A DNA stretch of 8,710 nt from Bacteroidales bacterium. GTDB lineage: Bacteria; Bacteroidota; Bacteroidia; Bacteroidales; WCHB1-69. This document shows positions 1-7,356 of this stretch, in pieces. A program made the position numbers and the translations under genes. The notes beneath the pieces were generated by a model, which searched no databases, was not told where the DNA came from, and was given only the letters and a program-made list of their open reading frames with translations. The DNA lies in contig JAEEUY010000184.1 of the NCBI GenBank assembly GCA_016290715.1, positions 1 through 8,710 of the forward strand, given 5' to 3'. The stretch's first letter is position 1. Each line of letters starts with the position of its first letter.

Positions 1-442
1 AATCCGACGTGTCGGCTGCCGTACATGCCCGTACCCGCCAGTAGTAAGTCTGTCCAAAATGCAAACAACGGACCAGCACACGACTGAACTCCAGTCACCC
101 GCGCAGAACTCGTATCCCGTCTACTGCCTGGGTCGTGTCGCATTGCCACTGGTAGCGGGAGGTGCCTGAGATGGAAGTCCACTCCAGCGACGGCGATATC
201 GCCGTTACATTGGCTCCGTTTGCTGGTGATGTCAAGGTAATCAATGACGGCGTGGTGAAATTGCGCACCGAGGACCAATCCGACGTGTCGGCTGCCGTAC
301 ATGCCCGTACCCGCCAATAGTAGGTCTGTCCAAAATGCAAGCCACTCGCCGTTGCGTAATATGAACTGGTACTTCCCTGTACCAATAGCGGGGAATCAAA
401 ATCCTCTGTCGTATCGCATTGCCACTGGTAGCGGGAGGTGCC
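1..442 (-). repeat. 276-bp tandem coding repeats with a divergent core
   Basis: Two direct blocks recur at an offset of exactly 276 bases. Bases 1-64 match 277-340 with two differences (at 41 and 47), and 134-166 match 410-442 with one difference (at 137). The intervening 65-133 and 341-409 show almost no similarity although they are the same length (69 bases). The unit corresponds to one 92-residue FN3-like domain. Repeat copy 2 continues past the left edge. Confidence 0.85.
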
Positions 443-586
443 ACTAACCGTACTCCATTGCAAGGATGCCGAAATGGAAGTAAGTGTTGCACCATTCATC
501 GGACTGGAGGGTGTTGGTGCATTGAGTTGGGCATTCACACTCATCGCGACCAGCAAAATCATTGTTAAGCAAAATATTTTTTTCAT
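1..586 (-). pseudogene. Secreted FN3-like repeat protein, 5' part, interrupted by an in-frame TGA
   Basis: An N-terminal signal peptide (MKKIFCLTM..., hydrophobic to about residue 17) ends in VNA|Q, a typical Bacteroidota signal-peptidase I site. I chose the ATG at 586 because the frame open further upstream begins only with a TTG and adds a non-signal-like stretch. The mature part carries tandem fibronectin-III-like units 92 residues apart: GTSRYQWQCDTT occurs at about residues 49-60 and again at 141-152, and GQTYYWRVRAC follows in both copies. Such repeats occur in secreted or surface proteins of Bacteroidales, often type IX cargo, but the C-terminus is outside the window, so no sorting domain can be seen. 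A TGA at 95-97 closes the frame after residue 163. The same frame is then open to the edge and resumes the repeat (LHFGQTYYWRVRAC). It is either a broken gene, a sequence error, or a truncated 163-residue product. Ligand and function are unknown. Confidence 0.6.
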
Positions 587-634
587 TATTATAAATTTTA
601 GTTTCAAATAAATAAAAGGGCAAAAATATACCTT

Positions 635-642
635 CAAAATTA
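635..642 (-). promoter_or_regulatory. Candidate -7 box for the repeat-protein gene
   Basis: The minus strand reads TAATTTTG, a full match to the Bacteroidota -7 consensus TAnnTTTG, about 50 bases upstream of the ATG at 586. A second match, TATTTTTG, lies at 621-628. Neither has a clear TTG at the usual distance upstream, so the exact promoter is uncertain. Confidence 0.35.
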
Positions 643-691
643 TCTTTGCTCTGATTTGTATAACTACATTTATTTAACAATATAAATATCA

Positions 692-706
692 ATACTTTAA
701 AAGTAT
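692..706. promoter_or_regulatory. 15-bp palindrome between thioesterase and repeat-protein gene
   Basis: ATACTTT-A-AAAGTAT has perfect 7-base arms around a single central base. It lies 9 bases beyond the thioesterase stop and about 50 bases upstream of the candidate -7 box of the next gene. The loop is too short and no T-tract follows, so it is not an intrinsic terminator. It could be an operator, but in such AT-rich DNA chance is also possible. Confidence 0.25.
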
Positions 707-715
707 CAGCTATTT

Positions 716-1144
716 CTATAATTGCTCAAATTTGATAAGAGCCTTCTTATATTCCTCCCTGATTGGAATAGACTTTTCTGATTCCCTATCAAAACCCACC
801 AACACACTTTCACAGATTGTTTTTACTTGGCCAGATTGTTGATCCTTGAGTTGTTGAATCATTTGGAAACTCTTGTTGCCCAATGATTTAACAGTTGTTT
901 GACATATAATCTCATCATGAATTTTAATAGGCAATTTAAAATCCAACGATATGTGAGCGAGCACCATATCCATGGTAGTCCAATCTATTTTTTCTCCAAA
1001 TACCTTTTCAAAATACTGACTACGTCCATAATCAAAATAATTGCATTGCACACCATTATTCACATGGGCAAACGGATCCAAATCGCACATTTTTATTTGA
1101 ATAGGAGCAGAAAAACGATAGTGTATTTTGTCTATTTCCTCCAT
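716..1144 (-). CDS. Hotdog-fold acyl-CoA thioesterase (4HBT/YbgC-FadM family)
   Basis: This 142-residue protein has the length of a single-domain hotdog thioesterase. The N-terminal motif DLDPFAHVNN (residues 21-30), followed by YFDYGRSQYF, is the family signature. The Asp before Pro-Phe (Asp23) and His27 sit where the catalytic acid and the helix-capping residues lie in 4-hydroxybenzoyl-CoA thioesterase and FadM-type enzymes. A second conserved block, LDFKLPIKIHDEI (68-80), is the usual beta-strand region. Such enzymes are cytoplasmic and hydrolyse acyl-CoA or acyl-ACP thioesters; the substrate cannot be read from sequence. It is the last gene of a four-gene run, starting 17 bases after the heptose kinase stop, so it is probably co-transcribed with LPS genes. 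A role in recycling fatty-acyl groups for lipid or envelope synthesis is inference. Confidence 0.85.
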   Translation of the reverse strand: MEEIDKIHYRFSAPIQIKMCDLDPFAHVNNGVQCNYFDYGRSQYFEKVFGEKIDWTTMDMVLAHISLDFKLPIKIHDEIICQTTVKSLGNKSFQMIQQLKDQQSGQVKTICESVLVGFDRESEKSIPIREEYKKALIKFEQL

Positions 1145-1161
1145 AATGTATAATATGTATA

Positions 1162-2151
1162 TTAAAGCAATTGATGTTTTTCTATTTCTGATTTTAATTG
1201 TGATAACGAAACAGGGACAACACCGGCGTATTCACAAACAATTCCTCCAGACAAATTAGCAATTTGAGCAGTCAGTTCCGGAGAAATTCCAGCCAAAATA
1301 CAAAGTGTGGCAACTGCGATAACTGTATCGCCTGCTCCTGAGACATCGCTTATTTTTCGCAAATACGCAGGATAATGGTAAAACTTATCCTGTTCACGAT
1401 CATACATTGCGACACCCTTTTCCGATAAGGTGGTAAACAAATAATGTATTTGGCTATTTTGGGCAAAATCTTTCATCATTTGTTGAATCGTTTCCAACGA
1501 AAGTACACTTTCCTCACAATGCACCCCCTCTTTCAATTCTTTTAAATTAGGTTTAAACAAGGTAACACCTTGATAATGTCCAAAATTACGTTTTTTAGGA
1601 TCAACCGTCACCACAATATTTCTTTGAATTGCCCAATTTACGATAGTATTGATGTTTTTCGCTGTCAACACTCCTTTATCATAGTCTTCAAAGATAATAG
1701 CATCTATCTTATTATTATCTAATAAGTTGCATATAATTTGAAGCAATGCTCCCTGTTCCGTCTCATTCAATGCATTTAAGTCTTCCTCATCCACGCGAAG
1801 CATTTGGGATTTATTTCCAATAATCCGGTACTTAAGTGTAGTTCGGCGCTCATTAGAATGTACTATAGTTTGTGTAAACAGTTCTTTTTCACGCATCAAA
1901 TCAAGAATCAGTTTCCCTTTTTCATCGTTTCCGACCACCGAGCACAAATAGGGGGTTGCTCCCAACGATTTCAAGTTCAAAGCGACATTGGCCGCCCCAC
2001 CCAGCCGATATATTCTTTCGCTTATATCCACAATAGGCACTGGTGCTTCTGGCGAAATGCGTGCCACATTACCATACAGGTATGCGTCCACCATCACATC
2101 CCCCACCACTAAAATATTTTTCTTACTGAAACTTTCAAATAATTCATCCAT
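1162..2151 (-). CDS. rfaE1: D-glycero-beta-D-manno-heptose-7-phosphate kinase (RfaE1/HldE kinase domain)
   Basis: A 329-residue PfkB/ribokinase-family protein. It opens with ILVVGDVMVDAYLYG (13-27) and RISPEAPVPIV (31-41), both diagnostic of the heptose-7-phosphate kinase domain of HldE. It continues with the sugar-binding GGAANVA (51-57), DPKK (185-188), FKPNLKE (199-205) and the C-terminal SGAGDT (271-276), whose Asp is the catalytic base. It phosphorylates heptose 7-phosphate at C1 on the way to ADP-heptose for the LPS core. E. coli HldE is about 477 residues and also carries a nucleotidyltransferase. That domain is absent here, so a separate RfaE2/HldC should exist elsewhere. I chose the ATG at 2151 because the codon two upstream is only a TTG. 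It begins 24 bases after the LptF/G stop, consistent with one operon. A related PfkB sugar kinase is possible but less likely. Confidence 0.85.
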   Translation of the reverse strand: MDELFESFSKKNILVVGDVMVDAYLYGNVARISPEAPVPIVDISERIYRLGGAANVALNLKSLGATPYLCSVVGNDEKGKLILDLMREKELFTQTIVHSNERRTTLKYRIIGNKSQMLRVDEEDLNALNETEQGALLQIICNLLDNNKIDAIIFEDYDKGVLTAKNINTIVNWAIQRNIVVTVDPKKRNFGHYQGVTLFKPNLKELKEGVHCEESVLSLETIQQMMKDFAQNSQIHYLFTTLSEKGVAMYDREQDKFYHYPAYLRKISDVSGAGDTVIAVATLCILAGISPELTAQIANLSGGIVCEYAGVVPVSLSQLKSEIEKHQLL

Positions 2152-2175
2152 TATCAATAATTGTTAAACATCATA

Positions 2176-3294
2176 TTATTTAGGTGTATAATGTATCAAT
2201 ATCAAAGAGATGAGGAAGTAAACTATGTTGGGCAACCATGTAGCCATGGCGGGAGAAAGTTGTTCTGCCACGGCGAACACGTTTGATATTTGCTGAAATA
2301 GGATAAAGGTAAACACGAAAAACAGCCCCACGAAAATATGCACTCCCACTCCTCTTCTTGATTTTCGGGCTGCGACACTCAAGCCTAAAAGAGTCATAAT
2401 AATGATAGAGAATGGATTAGCCATACGTTTTTGTTGTTCAATTTGGTAACTCTTCACCAAACTTGAGCCTTTTTCTTTTTCTTTTTGGATAAATTTCTTC
2501 AAACTACGATAGCCCAATGTTTCGGCTACTTTCACATCGTCATTAAAATCTTCGGGGAGAAAGTTAAATGCCGTATCCAATCTTTCCCCTAATTCAACGT
2601 GTTCTCCTGTTTCATCAAAATAGCGGATACGATAAGTAAACAACTGCCAACATTTCGTTGTATCATTATATTTTGCCCAGTCGGCATGCAATTTATAGTT
2701 CACCTTGTCATCCCCCAACACCTCCACGGTCAAATTATCGGCTCCTGCATCTTGTTTGCGCCATCTTTCCGCATACACGTATGTATTAGGGGCACTTTTG
2801 AAGTGGATATTTGTATTCGTAATATACCTCTTCCTGTACATATTCTCTTCCCTGAACTTGTTCAACCGCACATTGGTATCCGGAATAATGAAATTAGCAA
2901 AGATCATGGAAAGCACACATAAAATCAATGCTCCTGTCATATACGGAATCAAAAAACGGTAGAAACTCACTCCCCCATTAAAGAATGATATAATTTCATT
3001 ATTCCCTGATAACTTTGAAGTAAACCAAATTACTGATATAAAGGTAAATAATGGAAAAAAAAGATTGATGAAGTAGGGAATAAAATTAAAGTAGTATTGA
3101 AAAATAATCAGTTTCACAGGCACATTATGATCCAAGAAACGCTGCACATTTTCAGAGATGTCAAAAACAATGATAATCGTCATCAGCAATGCGATGGAAT
3201 AAAATACCGACCCTAAAAATTTTTTCAGGATATAGGTATCCATAATCGTCCAATGGAATTGCTTTTGAAAAAGTACAAAGCGTGGGGTTTTCAT
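2176..3294 (-). CDS. LptF/LptG-family LPS export permease (YjgP/YjgQ)
   Basis: This 372-residue inner-membrane protein has the LptF/G layout: three N-terminal transmembrane helices (about 27-45, 63-92, 112-137), a soluble periplasmic beta-jellyroll region (about 140-290), and three C-terminal helices (about 292-309, 317-341, 350-369). The segments DTYILKKFLGSVFYSIAL, FNFIPYFINLFFPLF and SGNNEIISFFNGG are typical of the Bacteroidota members. The helix-2/3 cytoplasmic loop with NNEI is where these permeases contact the LptB ATPase. With LptB it would extract LPS from the inner membrane and pass it to LptC/LptA. Whether it is LptF or LptG cannot be settled here. The ATG at 3294 starts one base after the stop of the upstream gene (TAG-C-ATG), suggesting translational coupling. 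A TTG at 3303 and an ATG at 3243 (MDTYILKKF) are alternative starts. The next gene makes heptose phosphate, another LPS function. Confidence 0.88.
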   Translation of the reverse strand: MKTPRFVLFQKQFHWTIMDTYILKKFLGSVFYSIALLMTIIIVFDISENVQRFLDHNVPVKLIIFQYYFNFIPYFINLFFPLFTFISVIWFTSKLSGNNEIISFFNGGVSFYRFLIPYMTGALILCVLSMIFANFIIPDTNVRLNKFREENMYRKRYITNTNIHFKSAPNTYVYAERWRKQDAGADNLTVEVLGDDKVNYKLHADWAKYNDTTKCWQLFTYRIRYFDETGEHVELGERLDTAFNFLPEDFNDDVKVAETLGYRSLKKFIQKEKEKGSSLVKSYQIEQQKRMANPFSIIIMTLLGLSVAARKSRRGVGVHIFVGLFFVFTFILFQQISNVFAVAEQLSPAMATWLPNIVYFLISLILIHYTPK

Positions 3295-3295
3295 G

Positions 3296-3958
3296 CTATG
3301 CAACAGATTCTTTTTTCTTTATGAATAGACTTTTGTAGTATGGGATATGCCAAAAAAGGTGAAAAAGAGAAATAATCGCCATAACGATACCGAACTGAAC
3401 ATGAAGACGTACTAACAGCATATAAACACTAGGATAATATTGATAATCAATAAAAACAGCTAACAACAATCCTAAAATTCCTGAAACCAAAAAAGTAATA
3501 CAGAGTAAGACATTCCATATTTTTCTATGTGCTGGCTTGCTTATCAGGTTTGTTTTAACCAAAACAACAGAAACAATATAGAAACCCAAGGTAGTTAAAA
3601 AGATAGTGATAAAATGATATTTTTTAGACAGTGTAGGGGAAGCTGTTTCCTCTTCTGAAACGATACTGACTGAATCTTGCAAAACATTAACATCCGTATC
3701 TTGAAGCAGATACGATTGTTCTTCTTTTTTTTCTGTTGCGGGCTCTGATTCTTTTTTTGCAGGGACCATATTTTGCTGAACAGTATCTTCCCCTTGAACA
3801 GGTTTGGAAAGATGCCCATAATCGCAAAAACCGTCCCCATTATTATCTGTAAAGCGCCCACAACGCCCCGGACAATCCACTTGCGGACAATCTTGTGCAT
3901 ACATATAGCCTCCAAGCAAAACGAAAAAGAGGAGTAAAACGATGTATTTTGATTTCAT
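3296..3958 (-). CDS. Cys-rich, three-helix membrane protein (DUF4405-like), unknown function
   Basis: A 220-residue protein. Residues 1-21 form a signal peptide (cut likely YMYA|Q). Just after it come four cysteines (24, 29, 33, 45) around CPGRCGRFTDNNGDGFCD, whose DNNGDGFCD resembles a dockerin/EF-hand calcium loop. A low-complexity Lys/Glu/Ser/Thr linker (about 55-112) leads to three transmembrane helices (about 115-134, 145-170, 184-204). Histidines lie at 144, 186, 200 and 204; three fall in or at the end of the last helix, a pattern seen in cytochrome b-like and DUF4405 proteins, so haem binding is possible but unproven. The Cys-rich head may bind a metal or an Fe-S cluster. It is the first gene of the run with the LPS permease, one base from its start. 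I recognise the general family type but not a defined function; the DUF4405 link is from memory of its pattern. Confidence 0.7.
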   Translation of the reverse strand: MKSKYIVLLLFFVLLGGYMYAQDCPQVDCPGRCGRFTDNNGDGFCDYGHLSKPVQGEDTVQQNMVPAKKESEPATEKKEEQSYLLQDTDVNVLQDSVSIVSEEETASPTLSKKYHFITIFLTTLGFYIVSVVLVKTNLISKPAHRKIWNVLLCITFLVSGILGLLLAVFIDYQYYPSVYMLLVRLHVQFGIVMAIISLFHLFWHIPYYKSLFIKKKESVA

Positions 3959-3999
3959 TTCTAATTATATAAAATATTATATATCTTTAACTTACATAT

Positions 4000-4068
4000 A
4001 AAAAAAGAAGTTACAAAACAGTTTTCCTGTATGGATTTTCCACACAGGAAACACAAATTTTGCAACTT
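4000..4068 (-). terminator. Two-part intrinsic terminator after the oxidoreductase gene
   Basis: On the minus strand an outer 11-bp stem (4058-4068 with 4008-4018) and an inner 12-bp stem (4040-4051 with 4023-4034) enclose a 5-base loop. A small internal loop separates the stems. One base later comes a run of seven T (4006-4000). Both stems contain one G-U pair on the minus strand that would be an A-C mismatch on the plus strand, so it is built to act on minus-strand RNA. It starts 7 bases after the TAG at 4076-4078 and separates the oxidoreductase from the LPS operon. Confidence 0.85.
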
Positions 4069-4075
4069 GTAATGG

Positions 4076-7000
4076 CTATTTAAATGAATTTTCCGTCAAT
4101 CCATCTCCACTAAGCAACAAACGATCCAAATAGGAAGGTGTTTCACGTCCCATCCATTTGTCAACATAAATTTTGGCCAAGTATTGTCCCAACATAAAAC
4201 CATGTCCTTGCAGACCGACGAGCAAACCATGCTCAGGGTCAATAATATAGCGAGGTTCTGTATAATAGCCTGCCCAGAAAGCTTGGAAACTAACGGCCCC
4301 TAATTGAGGAATCCATTCGCGGAACATTTCCGCACAGATTTCCAAGAAATCTTGTGCATTGTACTTCAGATTTTTACCTGCTTCGGCGGCATCGGTTCCA
4401 GGAGAGGCGCACCCAATAATTTGACCTGTCTCCTTAAATTGCTGGCCATAAACTGCGGAAAATCCTTTATAACGGCGACGATCGATCAACATATCCAAAC
4501 AATCTCCATTTTTGCCCAACATAGGCAAACGACCCGTTATAAATGCCTGATGTTTAATCGGATACAGGCCTGTTTCAATACCCAATTGTTTCGCAAATTT
4601 ACCTGCTTGGTAACCCAAAGCATTGACGAAATGGTCGCAATGATACTCCACAAATTCCTTGTCGTGCGTATATACCAGAGCCATATAACCCTTGTCGGTA
4701 CGTTGTACCTCCAACAAACGGCAATCTTCAAGTAAGACACCTCCTTTTTCGCAAGCAAGGTGGCGAATATAATCAATCACACGTCCCGGTGTAGCCTGCC
4801 AACAGTTATTGGTAACGAGTGCTGCACTATAGGTATTCAGGTTAGGGTTGAAGTACGGAGAAATTTCTTTTTGGAAATCTTTTCTATCGACCATATAACC
4901 ATCCGACCACGCTAATGAAGCCTCCAATGATTTATACGTAGCTTCATCATGAGCGAAGCCTATATAACGGATGGGGTAATAGCCCACATTGGTTTTGCTT
5001 TGTAATTCTTTGAATATCTCTTGGTTATGATTGGCTATATCGGCAATTTCCGGTACAGAGAAGGCAGGTCGCCCACCTCCGATACAACGCCACGAAGCAC
5101 CACGTTCGGCATTGCAAAGCACTGTTTTTTTCCCATTTTCAGAGAAATAGCGGAACAAGGCGCTACCCGCAGTGCCACCACCAGCCACAAACACTTCGCA
5201 TTCCACTTTCTTGGTAGCTTTACTCGTGGAACTAATCAATTCTGCCGGAACCGTAGCAGGTTGCATATCATTGATGGTCAATTGATTGGATAACGGTCCG
5301 CGGGGAGTTGCATCTCCTACCACTTCAATACCATATGTACGCAACAATTGTTTCACTCTCGGGATACAACGTTTTCCACGACAGGTTCCCATACCAATAC
5401 GGGTGGTATGCTTTAACTCATCCACCGAAATGATCTTTCTATCACCGATAACTTCCAACAATTTATCAATCTGAACATCCTCACAATGACAAACATACGC
5501 CGGCGCTTTATCCTCTTTTTTATACGGATTCATCACCACCTTTTTGCCATATTTCTCTTTCAGGATAAAACCAGTAACCTGAGTCAACTTTTCTCCTGAA
5601 ATATCTGTTGCTTTTACACGGGCGACATTGGTTTTGTTCTCATTAATCTTTATATGTTCCACCACACCTTCGCCAACTTTTTCACCCAAATCATTGATAA
5701 GAACAACATTAGAATTGACATCCACATGATACTCAATTGGCAGGAAGAGCCAATTCTTTTGCAAATTATAGCCAAAGATCGCCAAACCTGGACAATGGGA
5801 AACACATTCCATACATCCGATACATTTTTTGTAATCAATCGTAGGAACGGTTGAAGTGGATGATTTGGTGATAGCCCCTTGCGGACAAGAGAAAGAGCAA
5901 GGATTACAAGCAAACCCATATAAACAGTCGGCAACCACAAAACCCTTCTCATTCATACGAGCAGCATCCGGCTTGTTCGATTGTGCTAAAACACAAATTG
6001 GACGTTGTTGGGCATCAATATACTCTTTAGAAACGGCAAGATATTCATCATAATTAACCCGTTTCCCCATCTGCATGGCAATTTCAAGAGCGACTTGCTT
6101 ACCGCGAAGAACTGCACAGGTGCCTTCCCCTACACGAACTGCATCGCCAGCGCCAAAGACATTCAGGCCGAAGACCTCTTTCCCCTTGACAAGCAATTGA
6201 CTATCAGGAATCAAGCCCGTACAGATATTAATAACATCAATTCCTTCTATTGTTTTTTCTGTTCCCGGAACAGGTTTGAAATTCTCACATTCAGCTATCA
6301 CAGCACCAACAATTCCCGTATTATCGGCATTAGGGATAGCACGCAGAAGCACGTGGGAAGTGTAGATAGGAATACCCAGACGGCGCACACGATTCGCCTG
6401 CACCGGGAAGCCTCCCTCATGATCCATTGCTTCCACAATAGCCACTACCTCAGCTCCCGCTTGAGTAGCCTGATAAGAAGTAAGATAACCTATATTCCCT
6501 GCTCCTATGGAAAGGATACGTTTGCCCAGTAAAGTATGCTCAACATTCATCATTTTCTGGAGAACAGCCGCGGTATATACACCTGGCAGATCGTCATTTT
6601 CAAAAACGGGCATAAACGGAACCGCTCCTGTAGCAACCACTAAGTATTCAGCATCTATGTAGTAAATACTGTCATCTTTCAAATTTTTGATGGCTACTCT
6701 CTTGCCTTCCAAGATATCCCAAACCGTAGAATTGAGGAAAATTCCCGTATGGTCATCTCCTGCTAATGTTTTTGCAATATCAAAACCGCGCATACCGCCA
6801 AATATCTTCTCTTTTTCGAAAAAGAAAAATTGATGGGTTTGCATATTAAACTGTCCGCCCACACGTTCGTTGTTATCTACAACGATGTTGCTAATTCCTT
6901 GTTGGTTCAATATTTCACGGCATGCCAGACCAGCAGGACCGGCGCCAATAATAATGACTTGTGTTTTATACACCTTTTTTCTTTCCGAAGCAGGTTGCAT

Positions 7001-7303
7001 TGCTTCCGGAAAATAATTTTGCGGAATTTCCTGCACTTTTTTTACGCCATCCACCGGGGTAACACAAATTCTTTTAATAACGCCATCCACTAACATCTGA
7101 CAAGCACCGCATTTGCCAATACCGCACTCCAAAGAGCGTTCGCGCCCATCTACACTATGACTATGAATGGGGAATCCCGCTTGGTGCAATGCAGCGGCAA
7201 TAGTGTATCCTTTATAACCCACAACCTTCTTTCCATTGTACTCAAACACAACTTCTTCCGTCTTCGGAATATCCAAAATAGGATGTACATCAATCTTATT
7301 CAT
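4076..7303 (-). CDS. Single-chain multi-cluster iron-sulfur flavoprotein, probable amino/imino-acid dehydrogenase
   Basis: This 1075-residue protein has six parts in order. First is a [2Fe-2S] ferredoxin domain with Cys60, 65, 68 and 80. Next is an FAD/NAD(P) disulfide-oxidoreductase module with GAGPAG (120-125), GAGNIG (267-272) and FGAGDAVRVGEG (383-394). Third is a double-cluster ferredoxin insert with Cys460, 466, 469, 473 and Cys494, 497, 500, 504. Fourth is a BFD-like [2Fe-2S] domain with CHC (605-607) and CRGKRC (641-646). Last is a DAO-type FAD amine oxidase with GGGTAG (708-713) and a C-terminal GLLVGLQGHGFMLGQYLA. These match the separate subunits of HcnABC, hydroxyproline/opine dehydrogenases and archaeal proline dehydrogenase alpha-beta-gamma-delta. 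Inferred role: oxidise an amino or imino acid at the DAO flavin and pass electrons through Fe-S centres to the second flavin; the substrate is unknown. No signal peptide, so cytoplasmic. I chose the ATG at 7303 because an in-frame ATG at 7378 lies upstream of the -7 box. It has its own promoter and terminator, hence is monocistronic. Confidence 0.85.
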   Translation of the reverse strand: MNKIDVHPILDIPKTEEVVFEYNGKKVVGYKGYTIAAALHQAGFPIHSHSVDGRERSLECGIGKCGACQMLVDGVIKRICVTPVDGVKKVQEIPQNYFPEAMQPASERKKVYKTQVIIIGAGPAGLACREILNQQGISNIVVDNNERVGGQFNMQTHQFFFFEKEKIFGGMRGFDIAKTLAGDDHTGIFLNSTVWDILEGKRVAIKNLKDDSIYYIDAEYLVVATGAVPFMPVFENDDLPGVYTAAVLQKMMNVEHTLLGKRILSIGAGNIGYLTSYQATQAGAEVVAIVEAMDHEGGFPVQANRVRRLGIPIYTSHVLLRAIPNADNTGIVGAVIAECENFKPVPGTEKTIEGIDVINICTGLIPDSQLLVKGKEVFGLNVFGAGDAVRVGEGTCAVLRGKQVALEIAMQMGKRVNYDEYLAVSKEYIDAQQRPICVLAQSNKPDAARMNEKGFVVADCLYGFACNPCSFSCPQGAITKSSTSTVPTIDYKKCIGCMECVSHCPGLAIFGYNLQKNWLFLPIEYHVDVNSNVVLINDLGEKVGEGVVEHIKINENKTNVARVKATDISGEKLTQVTGFILKEKYGKKVVMNPYKKEDKAPAYVCHCEDVQIDKLLEVIGDRKIISVDELKHTTRIGMGTCRGKRCIPRVKQLLRTYGIEVVGDATPRGPLSNQLTINDMQPATVPAELISSTSKATKKVECEVFVAGGGTAGSALFRYFSENGKKTVLCNAERGASWRCIGGGRPAFSVPEIADIANHNQEIFKELQSKTNVGYYPIRYIGFAHDEATYKSLEASLAWSDGYMVDRKDFQKEISPYFNPNLNTYSAALVTNNCWQATPGRVIDYIRHLACEKGGVLLEDCRLLEVQRTDKGYMALVYTHDKEFVEYHCDHFVNALGYQAGKFAKQLGIETGLYPIKHQAFITGRLPMLGKNGDCLDMLIDRRRYKGFSAVYGQQFKETGQIIGCASPGTDAAEAGKNLKYNAQDFLEICAEMFREWIPQLGAVSFQAFWAGYYTEPRYIIDPEHGLLVGLQGHGFMLGQYLAKIYVDKWMGRETPSYLDRLLLSGDGLTENSFK

Positions 7304-7356
7304 AACAAAGATATTAATTGTAAAATATATAAAAATCTTTTTTTGAGTTTGCCGCG

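Noticed and set aside
1..442. CRISPR-like or satellite repeat
   Set aside because: Only two units of 276 bp are present, in frame and coding for a protein domain, with no short repeat-spacer structure.
241..495. Alternative frame through the FN3-like repeats
   Set aside because: It is a shadow of the repeat coding frame; the true frame shows the repeat motifs and signal peptide.
587..637. An upstream extension of the repeat protein beginning at 637
   Set aside because: The codon is TTG, the region contains the promoter candidates, and the ATG at 586 gives a clean signal peptide.
3595..3915. Overlapping minus-strand frame of 106 codons within the small membrane-protein gene
   Set aside because: It is a frame shadow rich in Lys runs from the linker codons, whereas the other frame has a signal peptide, ordered helices and operon spacing.
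6005..6532. Plus-strand open frame of 175 codons opposite the oxidoreductase
   Set aside because: It lies antisense to a well-conserved flavoprotein region, has no family features and no promoter in front; open antisense frames are common opposite long genes.
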